NCBI RefSeq assembly: GCF_004193775.1
Contig: NC_041011.1
Coordinates: 17,379,173-17,443,172, forward strand
Direction of reading: 5' to 3'
DNA from: Glycine soja
Lineage: Eukaryota; Streptophyta; Magnoliopsida; Fabales; Fabaceae
Length of the DNA stretch: 64,000 nucleotides
Positions 11,790 through 24,008 of the stretch are shown piece after piece. Both the position numbers and the translations under genes were made by a program. Positions within the stretch are counted from its first letter, which is position 1; the number at the start of each line of letters is the position of its first letter. A model generated the notes under the pieces. That model saw only the letters and a list, made by a program, of their open reading frames with translations. It ran no database searches and was not told where the DNA came from.

Positions 11790-13600
11790 TAGAAGTGTTG
11801 CCTATCTTGCTGGTTTCATAGAGGATATCTTAGTTAGAGTTGGTGAACTGATTTTCCCTATTGATTTTTATATTTTGAATATGGAGGAGGGATTTTCTAA
11901 AGGATCAGTTCCCATCACTCTAGGCAGACCTTTTATGAAAACTGCTAGAACTAAGATAGATGTATATGCAGGCACACTATCTATGGATTTTGGTGATATA
12001 ACTGTTCATTTTAATATTCTTGATGCTATGAAACACCCATATGAAGATCTTTCTATATTTCGTGTTGAAATAATTGACCATATTGTTAATGAATACATGA
12101 CTGATCTTCATTCTAATCTGCATGCCTGTCACTCTTCATGCATTGAATCTGAATTTGTACCTGATCATATGTCTGAATTTGATGCTAAGAGTGAATCTGA
12201 AATTGATATTGATTACATGTCTAGTGATATTTTACCTCTTGAGATTGATTTCATAAAGTCAGATAGAACTAAGCATGTTTCAAGAAGTACACATACTTCT
12301 GACTTTCTTTATGAGGTACAGGCTGAGAAACCATCTCTTTCTACCACTATCCAGCCGACCACACCAGAATTGAAGCTTCTACCATCAAATTTAAAATATG
12401 CTTACTTGGATGATGGCAAAAGTTTTCCAGTAATTATATCTGCCTCCCTTGCTGATGAGCAAGAGGAGAGGCTGTTAACAGTTCTCAAGAAGCATAAAAA
12501 GGCTATAGGCTGGACCCTGATGGACATTCCTGGTATTAGCCCATCCACATGAAAGCATCGAATAAATTTAGAGGATGAGGCTAAACCAGTAAGACAGCCA
12601 TAGAGAAGACTCAACCCGGTGATTCTTGATGTAGTGAAGAAGGAGGTAACCAAGCTTTTGCAAGCTGGAATCATTTATCCTATTTTCGACAGCCAATGGG
12701 TGAGCCCCATTCAGGTAGTCCCAAAGAAAACCGGCCTCACCGTGATAAAAAATGAGAAGGAGGAGTTGATTCCTACTCGGGTGCAGAAAAGTTGGAGAGT
12801 TTGCATCGACTATAGTAGGCTAAACCAGGTTACCAAAAAGGACCATTTTCCACTGCATTCATTGACCAGATGCTTGAACACCTGGCAGGTAAATCTCATT
12901 ACTGTTTCCTTGATGGTTTTTCTGGTTATATGCAAATCACTATTGCTTTTGAGGATCAGGAAAAGACTACATTCACCTGCCCCTTCGGCACTTCTGCCTA
13001 TAGGAGGATGCCTTTCGGCCTGTGCAATGCCCCTGGTACCTTCCAGCGGTGCATGATTAGTATTTTTAGTGATTTTGTAGAAAATTGCATAGAGGTATTT
13101 ATGGATGATTTCACTGTATATGGATCCTCTTTTAATGATTGTTTGGATAGTCTGGAAAAGGTTTTGAATAGATGCACTGAAACTAACATTGTTCTAAATT
13201 TTGAAAAATGTCATTTTATGGTTGAGCAAGGTATATTTTTAGGCCACATTATTTCCAATAAGGGCATTGAAGTAGATCCTACAAAAATTTCTGTTATTTC
13301 ACAATTGTCTTACCCCTCTTGCATGCGAGAGGTTCGATCTTTTCTTGGTCATGCAGGATTCTACAGGCGCTTTATAAAAGATTTTAGAAGGGTAGCCCTT
13401 CCACAATCCAACTTGTTGCAAAAGGAGGTGGAGTTTGACTTTAATGATAAATGCAAAGAGGCCTTTCATTGCCTCAAAAGAGCACTGACTACCACCCCTA
13501 TCATTTAGGCACCTGATTGGATAACCCCATATGAGCTAATGTGCGATGCATCCAATTACACATTGGGGGTTGTCCTTGCTCAAAAGATCTCCTTACTTCA
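11790..13600 (+). pseudogene. Athila protease end and reverse transcriptase, truncated pol
   Basis: The polyprotein resumes after the solo LTR with ..AGFIEDILVRVGELIFPIDF and GSVPITLGRPFMKTARTKID, the end of the protease domain. A linker follows, and the RT begins near 12550. TGA at 12550 and TAG at 12601 are internal stops. RT motifs are clear: QWVSPIQVVPKKTG, WRVCIDYSRLN, a frameshift near 12850-12890, then FLDGFSGYMQI, YRRMPFGLCNAPGTFQRCM, and the catalytic VFMDDF at about 13097. FLGHIISNKGIEVDP and VRSFLGHAGFYRRFIKDF mark the thumb. TAG at 13506 and the fragment PYELMCDASNYTLGVVLAQ start RNase H, after which the pol sequence ends abruptly near 13600. The rest of RNase H and all of the integrase are missing, so the copy cannot move alone. 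Confidence 0.9.
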
Positions 13601-15140
13601 GCTTACTTATTTTCCACCATGACTTAGGGAGTTTTTCTTTTCCTATCTCCTCCTTTGCTTTTATTACATTTGCTCGATTCTATTTGATGGTTTAATTGCT
13701 TTTAATCTTTTAATTGTGCTACATTGAGGACAATGTGTTGTTTAAGTATGGGGGGGGAGTGTTCTTTGGTTTTGGTTTTGCTAGTTTTGTTTGTGTTAAA
13801 TTTGTTAGTTTTGTTAGTTTTGTTGGGTTTCTAGTTTAATATTTTAGGTCAATTATGTTTGCATGTACAACTTTGCATATTTTTATTTGAATTATAGGAT
13901 ATGTTCAAGAAATGGGTAATTGTTCTGAAAATAAAAGTCTCTTGAAATTTTGTGATTTGAAATCCTTGTTTTTCCTCTACATGTCATGATAATTTTGAAA
14001 GCTCAATTTGAAAGTGATAAGTTTACCTTTGTGAGAATTTGAGCCATCCATCATCATAATATTTTGGTGTGTTTTGCCCCATTGATTGCTTGCACAATAG
14101 CCTTGGCTTGATTCTTGTTGATGCTTCCTAATTCACATGCATATTTGGAAATGATTTAGGCAATTTTGTTCTTATAAGCTTCTAGCCAAATGGACTTACC
14201 TTGAATTAATTCCTTTGATAGCCCCTTTGAGCCTATGTTCCCCTTTCTTTGTTTTGAAGCTCATTACAAGCCTTAAGTGAAAAACCATGATATCACCTTA
14301 CCCTTAAGGAATTTTGGAGCTTTGGAATTGTTTTGGGAATAAGTTGGGAATAAGTGTGGGGGGTATGTTTCATTGAAAGATATAATTTTTGGCCATGCTT
14401 AATGTTTTATTTTGGCCATGCTTGATGTATCTGTATATTGCTTAGTTCTTGCTCTAATCTTCAAATTCGTACTATTCAGAAAAAAAAAAGAGAAAAAAAA
14501 TTGAAAAAAAAAAATTATTGCTACAAATTTTGCAAATTCTTACTGTTCAAAAAAAAAAAAAAAGAAGAATAGAAGTGAAATTGAATAAATGAGGTCTTGT
14601 TATGAGGACTTGATTTAGGAGCCTTGGTTGATTTTGTTGATATTAGAGGGTTTGGGTTTACTACTTGTGCTTAATTTCCACTTATTTCCCATAGCTCCTC
14701 TATTCCTTTGGGATTTAGCAACTTATTCCATATTTTTTTCCCTACCTTGTCCTTGGCCCCATTACAACCTTTAAAGTCCTTTTGATCCTCATGTGCATGT
14801 GTTTGTCAAGTTGTTTGTCAATTTTAGAATTTTGCTAAGTCTATGTGATGTTTGTTTTCATGGGTGCTTCGAGAGTAAACAGTAGCCTAGACACTTGAGA
14901 GATAGAGTGTATATCTTGTAAGGCTTAATCATTTTTTATTATTGAGCTGATTAACTATTTTTCCATGATTGGGTTGCTTGGATGATTTTTCTCTTCATGT
15001 TAGATGTTACCCATTTCATTCATTCCTTGATGTTCATTGAGAAATATGTAAATGTTTTTGTTTTTCTCTCTTTGATATCCTTGGATTTTGTTCTTTATTT
15101 CATTTGGCCCAGGAGTGCAAAAGGCTAAGTATGGGGGTTT
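13601..15140 (+). other. Athila 3' non-coding region with polypurine tract
   Basis: No env-like or other coding frame is visible. The block TTGAGGACAATGTG..AAGTATGGGGGGG (13724-13757) is typical of the sequence just after Athila pol, which supports a clean internal deletion before it. Two A-rich runs lie at about 14480-14515 and 14550-14565. GTATGGGGGTTT (15129-15140) is the polypurine tract at the 3' LTR. Confidence 0.65.
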
Positions 15141-16236
15141 TGATGTGTCATTATTTTCTCCTATTTCTTAACCCTTTTTGCACCATTTTAAGTACTAATT
15201 AGTCTTAATTGTCAAATTAATTAGGCAGTTTTATTATTTGGGCCCATTCAGCTAATTTGATGTTTTTAATCTAATTTTAGGAATTAATGAAGCATTGAGC
15301 TTGAATCCAGAATTGGACTTGGACTTGGACTTGAAGAGGGCAGACTATTTTATTCTACAAAATTAGATCTTATCTTATCTTATCTAGATATTATTTAGAT
15401 TTGATCTCATCTAGATATTATTTCATCTAGATCTTATCTTATCTTATTTTATCTAGATTTGATTTTATTTTATTTATGGGCTTGGATTTAAAACAGATTT
15501 GTAAGTTTTGGGGCTGGAAAACTATATAGCAGCACCAAGGTTCTAGTTATGGCCCCTCTCTTCTCTTTCTCCTTTATTTTTCATTTTTACAATTCCAGTT
15601 CTGACTTTTAGTTTTATCAATAAAATTTCTTTCTTCAATCTATAATTTCGTTCTCTATTGATTAATGGAAGGCTAAGTCCCCAGCGTTGTTTTCTCTTGA
15701 GGATCAAGCACAGTTCTCTTTGAGGTTCTATTATTATTGTTAAATTTTGTTCAGTTTTTTTTTCCTCTTCACTAATTACTCTGAATTTGTTGCTATTAAT
15801 TCATGCATGCTTAGTGCTTGATTAATTGTCTCTGCGCTTAATTTACGTTCATGCTTAATGATCGTTTATGAATAATTGGTGTATGTGATGCTTAATCACA
15901 TAATGAATGCCTTATGTTGAATTTCGCTTAGTAATTTAATCTAGGGTTGGATTAAGTGGTTGAACTGAATAAGGATAAACTCTCGTAACCTAGGACAAGA
16001 GACTTGCTTGTAAATCAAGGGGAAGCAACGTATTTTAATTCTGATATTTTCTAATTCCATTTTACTCGATGTTTAATTTGCAAAAGCAAACAACCCCCCC
16101 CCCCCTCAATTTGTTACCATTTTCCTACTATTTGTTATGAACATTTGGTGTATCATTGCTCGTTGGGAAATGACCTAGGATCACTTCCTAGTTACTACAT
16201 TTTAATGTTTATTTGATTCAGGTACGGCCTCGATCA
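15141..16236 (+). repeat. Athila 3' LTR
   Basis: It runs from TGATGTGTCATTATTTTC to GGCCTCGATCA (1096 bp) and closely matches the 5' LTR apart from the extra segment there. Differences include point changes and a longer C run at about 16096-16105. Confidence 0.9.
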
Positions 16237-16775
16237 ATCGGGTATAATCTTTGTACCCTTATGTATCCCTCTTGATATTATATATGTAATCTTTTCTACC
16301 CAAATATCACTTGAGATCGTTTCAAGGTCCAACGCCTTAATGACTCTTTGTTTGCAATTAAAATAAATCTTTCAAAAAAAAAAACAAAATCAATTCAACA
16401 CCCAAACATTCTTACTTAAAGAACTACGTAGGTCTAATTTTCTCATTGCACCTGAAGATACGTAAGAGTAAGGACAGCCCCTTGTCGATTAAAAAAAATA
16501 ATAAAAAAAGGGAAAATAAATAATTTTGAAATCACGTTTTGCACACTTGATTAAAGGTTGTTGTCCCTTGTGATAGGCATGTGGGGTGCTAATACCTTCC
16601 CTATGCATAAACAATTCCCGAGCCCTTCTTTCCAAAATTCGCATACCACTTTTTAGTTTTTCTAACGTTTTCCTCGAATAAACGTTGGTGGCGACTCCCA
16701 CTCGTTTTCTCCCTAGGAGACGAACGTGCTTTCTTTTATTTGCTTTCGTCGTCCCTCGCAAGGTAGGTTGCGACA
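16237..16775 (+). mobile_element. 3' half of Tat/Ogre-like LTR
   Basis: Sequence from ATCGGGTATAATC to GGTTGCGACA is taken as the rest of the LTR begun at 5293. It includes GCACCTGAAGATACGTAAGAG and the block TGGTGGCGACTCCCACTCG (about 16684-16702). Together the two parts are about 1.08 kb. The direction is inferred from the internal sequence at 1-5292. The reverse reading (an LTR starting TGTCGCAACC) is also possible. Confidence 0.5.
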
Positions 16776-17488
16776 GGTTAAAATTAATTTTGAAGTACAA
16801 TAATTTATGTTGGACGTTTTTATCCTGAAAGAAAGTTTGATGTAAAACTTAATACAAACTTTTCAACTTAACTCAATTGTTGTTTTTCATCACTTCTAGT
16901 CAAAATATGATTTAGAGGGGGAAAATCAATTTTAAATTTACCTCACAATAATAAAACATCCTAATCTTCACTAGTCACGTTCAAGACAAGGGAAAAATCA
17001 ATTCTAATACTTCCCACCGAGATATCAAACAAAATTTGAAATTGTTTTACCTTACCCAATAGCAACAATAATGAGAGGGAAAAACTATGAAAGGGAATGC
17101 AGCTGTCATGCTTGAAGTATTAGGGATACTTTTGGGAAATATGGTGGTAAATATGCAAGAGTTTCCCTCCTAGTTGGATCTGCTAGATTGGCTATTAGGG
17201 ATACTTTTGGAATATAAACAAGAATGATGTCTCAAACAAAAAATAGGAAGATTCATTGAAGTAGTTCACAATATTGCCCGGAAAGGTCAAGTTAACCAAA
17301 TACCTGTTTAATAGATTCCTATGAATAACATTCCTAGAGTACTATTCTAATTTCTAAGGAATGAAAAACTAACTCTTAAGCCAAATGCACCCTAAAAGTA
17401 ACTTACACAAGCCAAAAAAATAAAAAATATTTTAAAAAATTAAATCAATAATTCTCACTTTCAACAACCCAAGAAGTATTCATGGCAT
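16776..17488. other. Intergenic flank, no gene seen
   Basis: This is AT-rich DNA between the Tat LTR end and the copia element. I see no domain. GGCAT at 17484-17488 is the left target-site duplication of the copia element. Confidence 0.6.
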
Positions 17489-17983
17489 TGTAGGGATTCA
17501 ATTTAATCAACCTAATTTGATTCTAACAAATAATCATCAATCCTAACCACATGCTTTATATCCATGTAGAGAGAAATCACTGCATAAAGATGAATAAAAC
17601 CCCATTGTGTTCTCATACTCAAAATCATGATGAAAACTAAATGCAGAAGCGTACCTGGATTAGCCATAATGGAATGATGAAAGGTTGATGAGGATCAAGA
17701 TTGGTTTTATGACCTTCCAAATGTAGAGAGTCATTTTTCTTCTTTGAATTTTTCTCTTCTAATAGGGATAAAGAGAACAGAAAAGCAAAAACGTTTGTCG
17801 CTCCTCTCTACAAATGGGGACTATAACCTCTCATCAGTTACCCCAAATTTGATAATTATACTTTGGTCCCTCATCACACAATTAGCCTTTCATGACATAT
17901 ATGCCCTTAGCCATAATTTTATATTGATTAGACCACTTTAATATTTTGCCTAGTAAAATAATGGTCCTAATTCATTCAATTAT

Positions 17984-18039
<56 letters not shown>

Positions 18040-18068
18040 TATATATATATGACCCAAAATTGCTAACA
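17489..18068 (-). repeat. Copia 3' LTR with (TA)n
   Basis: 580 bp, TGTAGGGATTC..TTGCTAACA on the plus strand (TGTTAGCAA..CCCTACA on the element strand). A TA microsatellite fills about 17990-18050. ATCTCCCACT at 18069-18078 is the polypurine tract on the element strand. Confidence 0.9.
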
Positions 18069-18396
18069 ATCTCCCACTGGTCACAAATATATATATCCCT
18101 ATAATCCTTATAAATGTGTTATATATATACATTACCTGCCTTGAGCATATTCCAAAAATATTATCCATTGATTACATCAGCACGTAGAACCAAAGCAATT
18201 TTCATTGTATCAATCACAACTAAACCCACCAATGATCACTAGTGTTGACAGAATCATATGACATAGACTCATCATGAAATGTGTAGCATGAAAATTACGT
18301 GAAGGTGGCCTGTACACGTCTATTTTCAACTGGTCCTACTTTACCTCAATGAGATCATTTAATAACCTTAATGTACAAAGTGTAATAACTGAATAA

Positions 18397-18397
18397 T

Positions 18398-18449
<52 letters not shown>

Positions 18450-18450
18450 A
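18397..18450. repeat. (CA)n(TA)n microsatellite
   Basis: A run of CA dinucleotides passes into TA dinucleotides between the copia RNase H and its 3' LTR. Confidence 0.95.
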
Positions 18451-18530
18451 CCAAATATATCCAAAAGTCAATGTATGCATACATAAAATCTAACATAGAG
18501 CATAAAATACATAAAAGTGACTAACTCCCA

Positions 18531-19096
18531 CTAAACCAAAGATTCCTCGAACTGTAAAACACCCATGTGAGCAACATGCTCATGAAAGACCTTGGGTGGA
18601 AGTCCCTTAGTAAGAGGATCTACTATCATAGAGTTTGTCCCAAAGTGTTCTATGGAAATTTGTCCACTCTGTACCCTTTCCTTAACAACTAGGAACTTGA
18701 TGTCAATATGCTTCAACTTGGTCGAGCTCCTATTTTTGTTAGAATACAATACATCTAATTTATTGTCACAATATAACTTATGTGGTCTTTCAATTCCTTC
18801 CACAATTTGCAGCCCCATGACAAAATTTCTCAACCATATTCCATGATTTGATGCCTCACAGCATATCACAGATTTTTCCGCCATAATGGATGAAGTAGTA
18901 AGGGTTTTCTTGGCACTACGCCAAGAAACCGCACCACCGGCTAACATGAAAATGTAACCTGAAGTGGATCTCAAACTATCTAGGCATCCTGCAAAATCCG
19001 AGTCAAAATACCCAGTGATCTCCAACTGATCTGACCTCTTGTATGTGAGCATATAATAATTTGTTCTCTTCAAATACCTAATAACTCTTTTGGTTT
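18531..19096 (-). pseudogene. Copia RNase H, C-terminal end of pol
   Basis: The minus strand reads RVIRYLKRTNYYMLTYKRSD, ITGYFDSDFAGCLDSLRSTS, GYIFMLAGGAVSWRSAKKTL and further to a stop, the usual copia RNase H (ribonuclease H removing template RNA during reverse transcription). The acidic residues of YFDSDFAG and the IMAEKS block are recognisable (families usually have AEAE here, so one acid may be replaced). It ends with the PLTKGLPPKVFHEHV tail and LQFEESLV. Upstream it is cut at 19097 by the SIRE1 LTR and continues, in frame context, at 38809. GGTTT at 19092-19096 is the SIRE1 target-site duplication. Confidence 0.9.
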
Positions 19097-19838
19097 TGTT
19101 AGTGCTTAGCTCTACTGAGCTTTAAAAGATTGGCTAAAATTTTGTTAAAACATAAGCACTTAGACATTGAAGGAAAGCTGGAGTTGCTGCACATGATGTC
19201 TAACATTATGTCAAGGAATCAGATCGGGCTGCACAATGCACAAGGCAAGATAAAATGTCAAATGAAGAATTGAAGCTGCAGGATCCACGATGTCGGATAC
19301 AATGTCCAGGACATCCTGCCCGAAAATACTGGACACATAAATCTGTTATATCTTTAACAGATTGTGCAGGATCCACGATGTCGGATACAATGTCCAGGAC
19401 ATCCTGCCCGAAAATACTGGACACATAAATCTGTTATATCTTTAACAGATTATTGTGCAGTTAGCAACAGATTAGACGATCTATCTTTAGGAACGAATTA
19501 AAAGATAATTAAAGTTCGAATTACAAACTTGAATAGTTCGTTCAGGGATTAGAGATAAAAACTAAAAGATCAAACATTATCTTTAGTGCAGATTTTTCAG
19601 AAGAATGATAGATCTTATCCAGCGCAAGTTGTTGCAGCCCAGATACGTACACTGCTATATAAACATGAAGGCTGCACGAGTTTTGTACCAAGTCCGGGAT
19701 TGAAGAGTTATTTTGTGAGTTTTGGGACTTGAGTGTTTTGTGAGCCACCTTGATGTCACCCTAACATCAAGTGTTGGACCTGAGTGTGTAGAGTTGATCT
19801 CTATTGTTCAGAGAGCAATCTCTGGTGTGTATTTGATT
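19097..19838 (+). repeat. SIRE1 5' LTR, first 742 bp before the gap
   Basis: It matches 37733-38470 closely. It includes the 88-bp tandem duplication (GCAGGATCCACGATGTCGG.. at about 19279 and 19367) present in all LTR copies here, and CTATATAAAC near 19658 as TATA box. It stops in the run of N. Confidence 0.9.
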
Positions 19839-19938
19839 NNNNNNNNNNNNNNNNNNNNNNNNNNNNNNNNNNNNNNNNNNNNNNNNNNNNNNNNNNNNNN
19901 NNNNNNNNNNNNNNNNNNNNNNNNNNNNNNNNNNNNNN
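19839..19938. other. Assembly gap, 100 N
   Basis: Exactly 100 N, the usual placeholder for a gap of unknown length. The sequence on its right is a reverse-complement copy of the sequence on its left. Confidence 1.
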
Positions 19939-20069
19939 AGCCAACGATGGATCCTTACATAATGTTAGACATCATGTGCAGCAACTCCAGCTTTCCTTCA
20001 ATGTCTAAGTGCTTATGTTTTAACAAAATTTTAGCCAATCTTTTAAAGCTCAGTAGAGCTAAGCACTAA

Positions 20070-20640
20070 CAAAACCAAAAGAGTTATTAGGTATTTGAAG
20101 AGAACAAATTATTATATGCTCACATACAAGAGGTCAGATCAGTTGGAGATCACTGGGTATTTTGACTCGGATTTTGCAGGATGCCTAGATAGTTTGAGAT
20201 CCACTTCAGGTTACATTTTCATGTTAGCCGGTGGTGCGGTTTCTTGGCGTAGTGCCAAGAAAACCCTTACTACTTCATCCATTATGGCGGAAAAATCTGT
20301 GATATGCTGTGAGGCATCAAATCATGGAATATGGTTGAGAAATTTTGTCATGGGGCTGCAAATTGTGGAAGGAATTGAAAGACCACATAAGTTATATTTG
20401 GACAATAAATTAGATGTATTGTATTCTAACAAAAATAGGAGCTCGACCAAGTTGAAGCATATTTGACATCAAGTTCCTAGTTGTTAAGGAAAGGTACAGA
20501 GTGGACAAATTTCCATAGAACACTTTGGGACAAACTCTATGATAGTAGATCCTCTTACTAAGGGACTTCCACCCAAGGTCTTTCATGAGCATGTTGCTCA
20601 CATGGGTGTTTTCAGTTCGAGGAATCTTTGGTTTAGTGGG
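20070..20640 (+). pseudogene. Duplicate of copia RNase H in the inverted copy
   Basis: Same protein as at 18531-19096 read on the plus strand, open from 20095 to 20466. It then breaks because of an added T (CATATTTGACATC against CATATTGACATC) and a lost G (GAAAGGTACAG against GAAAGGGTACAG). A CYCDN-type position reads LYLDN instead of LYCDN. These are likely errors of the inverted copy. Confidence 0.85.
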
Positions 20641-20717
20641 AGTTAGTCACTTTTATGTATTTTATGCTCTATGTTAGATTTTATGTATGCATACATTGAC
20701 TTTTGGATATATTTGGT

Positions 20718-20748
<31 letters not shown>

Positions 20749-21100
20749 TGTGTGTGTGTGTGTGTGTTTTATTATTCAGTTATTACACTTTGTACATTAA
20801 GGTTATTAAATGATCTCATTGAGGTAAAGTAGGACCAGTTGAAAATAGACGTGTACAGGCCACCTTCACGTAATTTTCATGCTACACATTTCATGATGAG
20901 TCTATGTCATATGATTCTGTCAACACTAGTGATCATTGGTGGGTTTAGTTGTGATTGATACAATGAAAATTGCTTTGGTTCTACGTGCTGATGTAATCAA
21001 TGGATAATATTTTTGGAATATGCTCAAGGCAGGTAATGTATATATATAACACACATTATAAGGATTATAGGGATATATATATTTGTGACCAGTGGGAGAT

Positions 21101-21129
21101 TGTTAGCAATTTTGGGTCATATATATATA

Positions 21130-21181
<52 letters not shown>

Positions 21182-21676
21182 CACATAATTGAATGAATTA
21201 GGACCATTATTTTACTAGGCAAAATATTAAAGTGGTCTAATCAATATAAAATTATGGCTAAGGGCATATATGTCATGAAAGGCTAATTGTGTGATGGGAC
21301 CAAAGTATAATTATCAAATTTGGGGTAACTGATGAGAGGTTATAGTCCCCATTTGTAGAGAGGAGCGACAAACGTTTTTGCTTTTCTGTTCTCTTTATCC
21401 CTATTAGAAGAGAAAAATTCAAAGAAGAAAAATGACTCTCTACATTTGGAAGGTCATAAAACCAATCTTGATCCTCATCAACCTTTCATCATTCCATTAT
21501 GGCTAATCCAGGTACGCTTCTGCATTTAGTTTTCATCATGATTTTGAGTATGAGAACACAATGGGTTTTATTCATCTTTATGCAGTGATTTCTCTCTACA
21601 TGGATATAAAGCATGTGGTTAGGATTGATGATTATTTGTTAGAATCAAATTAGGTTGATTAAATTGAATCCCTACA
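21101..21676 (+). repeat. Duplicate of copia 3' LTR
   Basis: TGTTAGCAATTTTGGG..AATCCCTACA, preceded by AGTGGGAGAT and followed by ATGCC (reverse complement of GGCAT). It mirrors 17489-18068. Confidence 0.9.
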
Positions 21677-22382
21677 ATGCCATGAATACTTCTTGGGTTG
21701 TTGAAAGTGAGAATTATTGATTTAATTTTTTAAAATATTTTTTATTTTTTTGGTTGTGTAAGTTACTTTTAGGGTGCATTTGGCTTAAGAGTTAGTTTTT
21801 CATTCCTTAGAAATTAGAATAGTACTCTAGGAATGTTATTCATAGGAATCTATAAACAGGTATTTGGTTAACTTGACCTTTCCGGGCAATATTGTGAACT
21901 ACTTCAATGAATCTTCCTATTTTTTGTTTGAGACATCATTCTTGTTTATATTCCAAAAGTATCCCTAATAGCCAATCTAGCAGATCCAACTAGGAGGAAA
22001 CTCTTGCATATTTACCACCATATTTCCCAAAAGTATCCCTAATACTTCAAGCATGACAGCTGCATTCCCTTTCATAGTTTTTCCCTCTCATTATTGTTGC
22101 TATTGGGTAAGGTAAAACAATTTCAAATTTGTTTGATATCTCGGGAAGTATTAGAATTGATTTTTCCCTTGTCTTGAACGTGACTAGTGAAGATTAGGAT
22201 GTTTTATTATTGTGAGGTAAATTTAAAATTGATTTTCCCCCTCTAAATCATATTTTGACTAGAAGTGATGAAAAACAACAATTGAGTTAAGTTGAAAAGT
22301 TTGTATTAAGTTTTACATCAAACTTTCTTTCAGGATAAAAACGTCCAACATAAATTATTGTACTTCAAAATTAATTTTAACC

Positions 22383-24008
22383 TGTCGCAACCTACCTGCG
22401 AGGACGACGAAAGCAAATAAAAGAAAACACGTTCGTCTCCTAGGGAGAAAACGAGTGGGAGTCGCCACCAACGTTTATTCGAGGAAAACGTTAGAAAAAC
22501 TAAAAAGTGGTATGCGAATTTTGGAAAGAAGGGCTCGGGAATTGTTTATGCATAGGGAAGGTATTAGCACCCCACATGCCTATCACAAGGGACAACAACC
22601 TTTAATCAAGTGTGCAAAACGTGATTTCAAAATTATTTATTTTCCCTTTTTTTATTATTTTTTTTAATCGACAAGGGGCTGTCCTTACTCTTACGTATCT
22701 TCAGGTGCAATGAGAAAATTAGACCTACGTAGTTCTTTAAGTAAGAATGTTTGGGTGTTGAATTGATTTTGTTTTTTTTTTGAAAGATTTATTTTAATTG
22801 CAAACAAAGAGTCATTAAGGCGTTGGACCTTGAAACGATCTCAAGTGATATTTGGGTAGAAAAGATTACATATATAATATCAAGAGGGATACATAAGGGT
22901 ACAAAGATTATACCCGATTGATCGAGGCCGTACCTGAATCAAATAAACATTAAAATGTAGTAACTAGGAAGTGATCCTAGGTCATTTCCCAACGAGCAAT
23001 GATACACCAAATGTTCATAACAAATAGTAGGAAAATGGGAACAAATTGAGGGGGGGGGTTGTTTGCTTTTGCAAATTAAACATCGAGTAAAATGGAATTA
23101 GAAAATATCAGAATTAAAATACGTTGCTTCCCCTTGATTTACAAGCAAGTCTCTGTCCTAGGTTACGAGAGTTTATCCTTATTCAGTTCAACCACTTAAT
23201 CCAACCCTAGATTAAATTACTAAGCGAAATTCAACATAAGGCATTCATTATGTGATTAAGCATCACATACACCAATTATTCATAAACGATCATTAAGCAT
23301 GAACGTAAATTAAGCGCAGAGACAATTAATCAAGCACTAAGCATGCATGAATTAATAGCAACAAATTCAGAGTAATTAGTGAAGAGGAAAAAAAAAACTG
23401 AACAAAATTTAACAATAATAATAGAACCTCAAAGAGAACTGTGCTTGATCCTCAAAAAGAAACAACGCTGGGGACTTAGCCTTCCATTAATCAATAGAGA
23501 ACGAAATTATAGATTGAAGAAAGAAATTTTATTGATAAAACTAAAAGTCAGAACTGGAATTGTAAAAATGAAAAATAAAGGAGAAAGAGAAGAGAGGGCC
23601 ATAACTAAACCTTGGTGCTGCTATATAGTTTTCCAGCCCCAAAACTTACAAATCTGTTTTAAATCCAAGCCCATAAATAAAATAAAATCAAATCTAGATA
23701 AAATAAGATAAGATAAGATCTAGATGAAATAATATCTAGATGAGATCAAATCTAAATAATATCTAGATAAGATAAGATAAGATCTAATTTTGTAGAATAA
23801 AATAGTCTGCCCTCTTCAAGTCCAAGTCCAAGTCCAATTCTGATTCAAGCTCAATGCTTCATTAATTCCTAAAATTAGATTAAAAACATCAAATTAGCTG
23901 AATGGGCCCAAATAATAAAATCGCCTAATTAATTTGACAATTAAGACTAATTAGTACTTAAAATGGTGCAAAAAGGGTTAAGAAATAGGAGAAAATAATG
24001 ACACATCA
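22383..24008 (-). repeat. Duplicate of Tat LTR part and Athila 3' LTR
   Basis: 22383-22918 mirrors 16237-16775, and 22919-24008 mirrors 15141-16236 (TGATCGAGG..GACACATCA). The Athila polypurine tract appears reversed as AAAACCCCCATAC at 24008-24020. Confidence 0.9.

Larger units (their letters stand above)
5838..16236 (+). mobile_element. Athila-type Ty3/gypsy element, defective
   Basis: The element is bounded by LTRs 5838-7236 and 15141-16236. It has a tRNA-Asp-type primer site (TGGCGCCGTTGCCGG), gag, protease and RT, and a polypurine tract (ATGGGGGTTT) before the 3' LTR. The TGGCGCC primer site and the gag/protease/RT wording are typical of the Athila lineage (Calypso- or Diaspora-like in soybean). 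Flanks ATCGA and ATCGG look like a 5-bp target-site duplication with one mutation. It is defective: gag has in-frame stops, a solo LTR interrupts the region after the protease, and RNase H plus integrase are deleted after about 13600. The insertion target was a Tat-like LTR. Confidence 0.85.
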
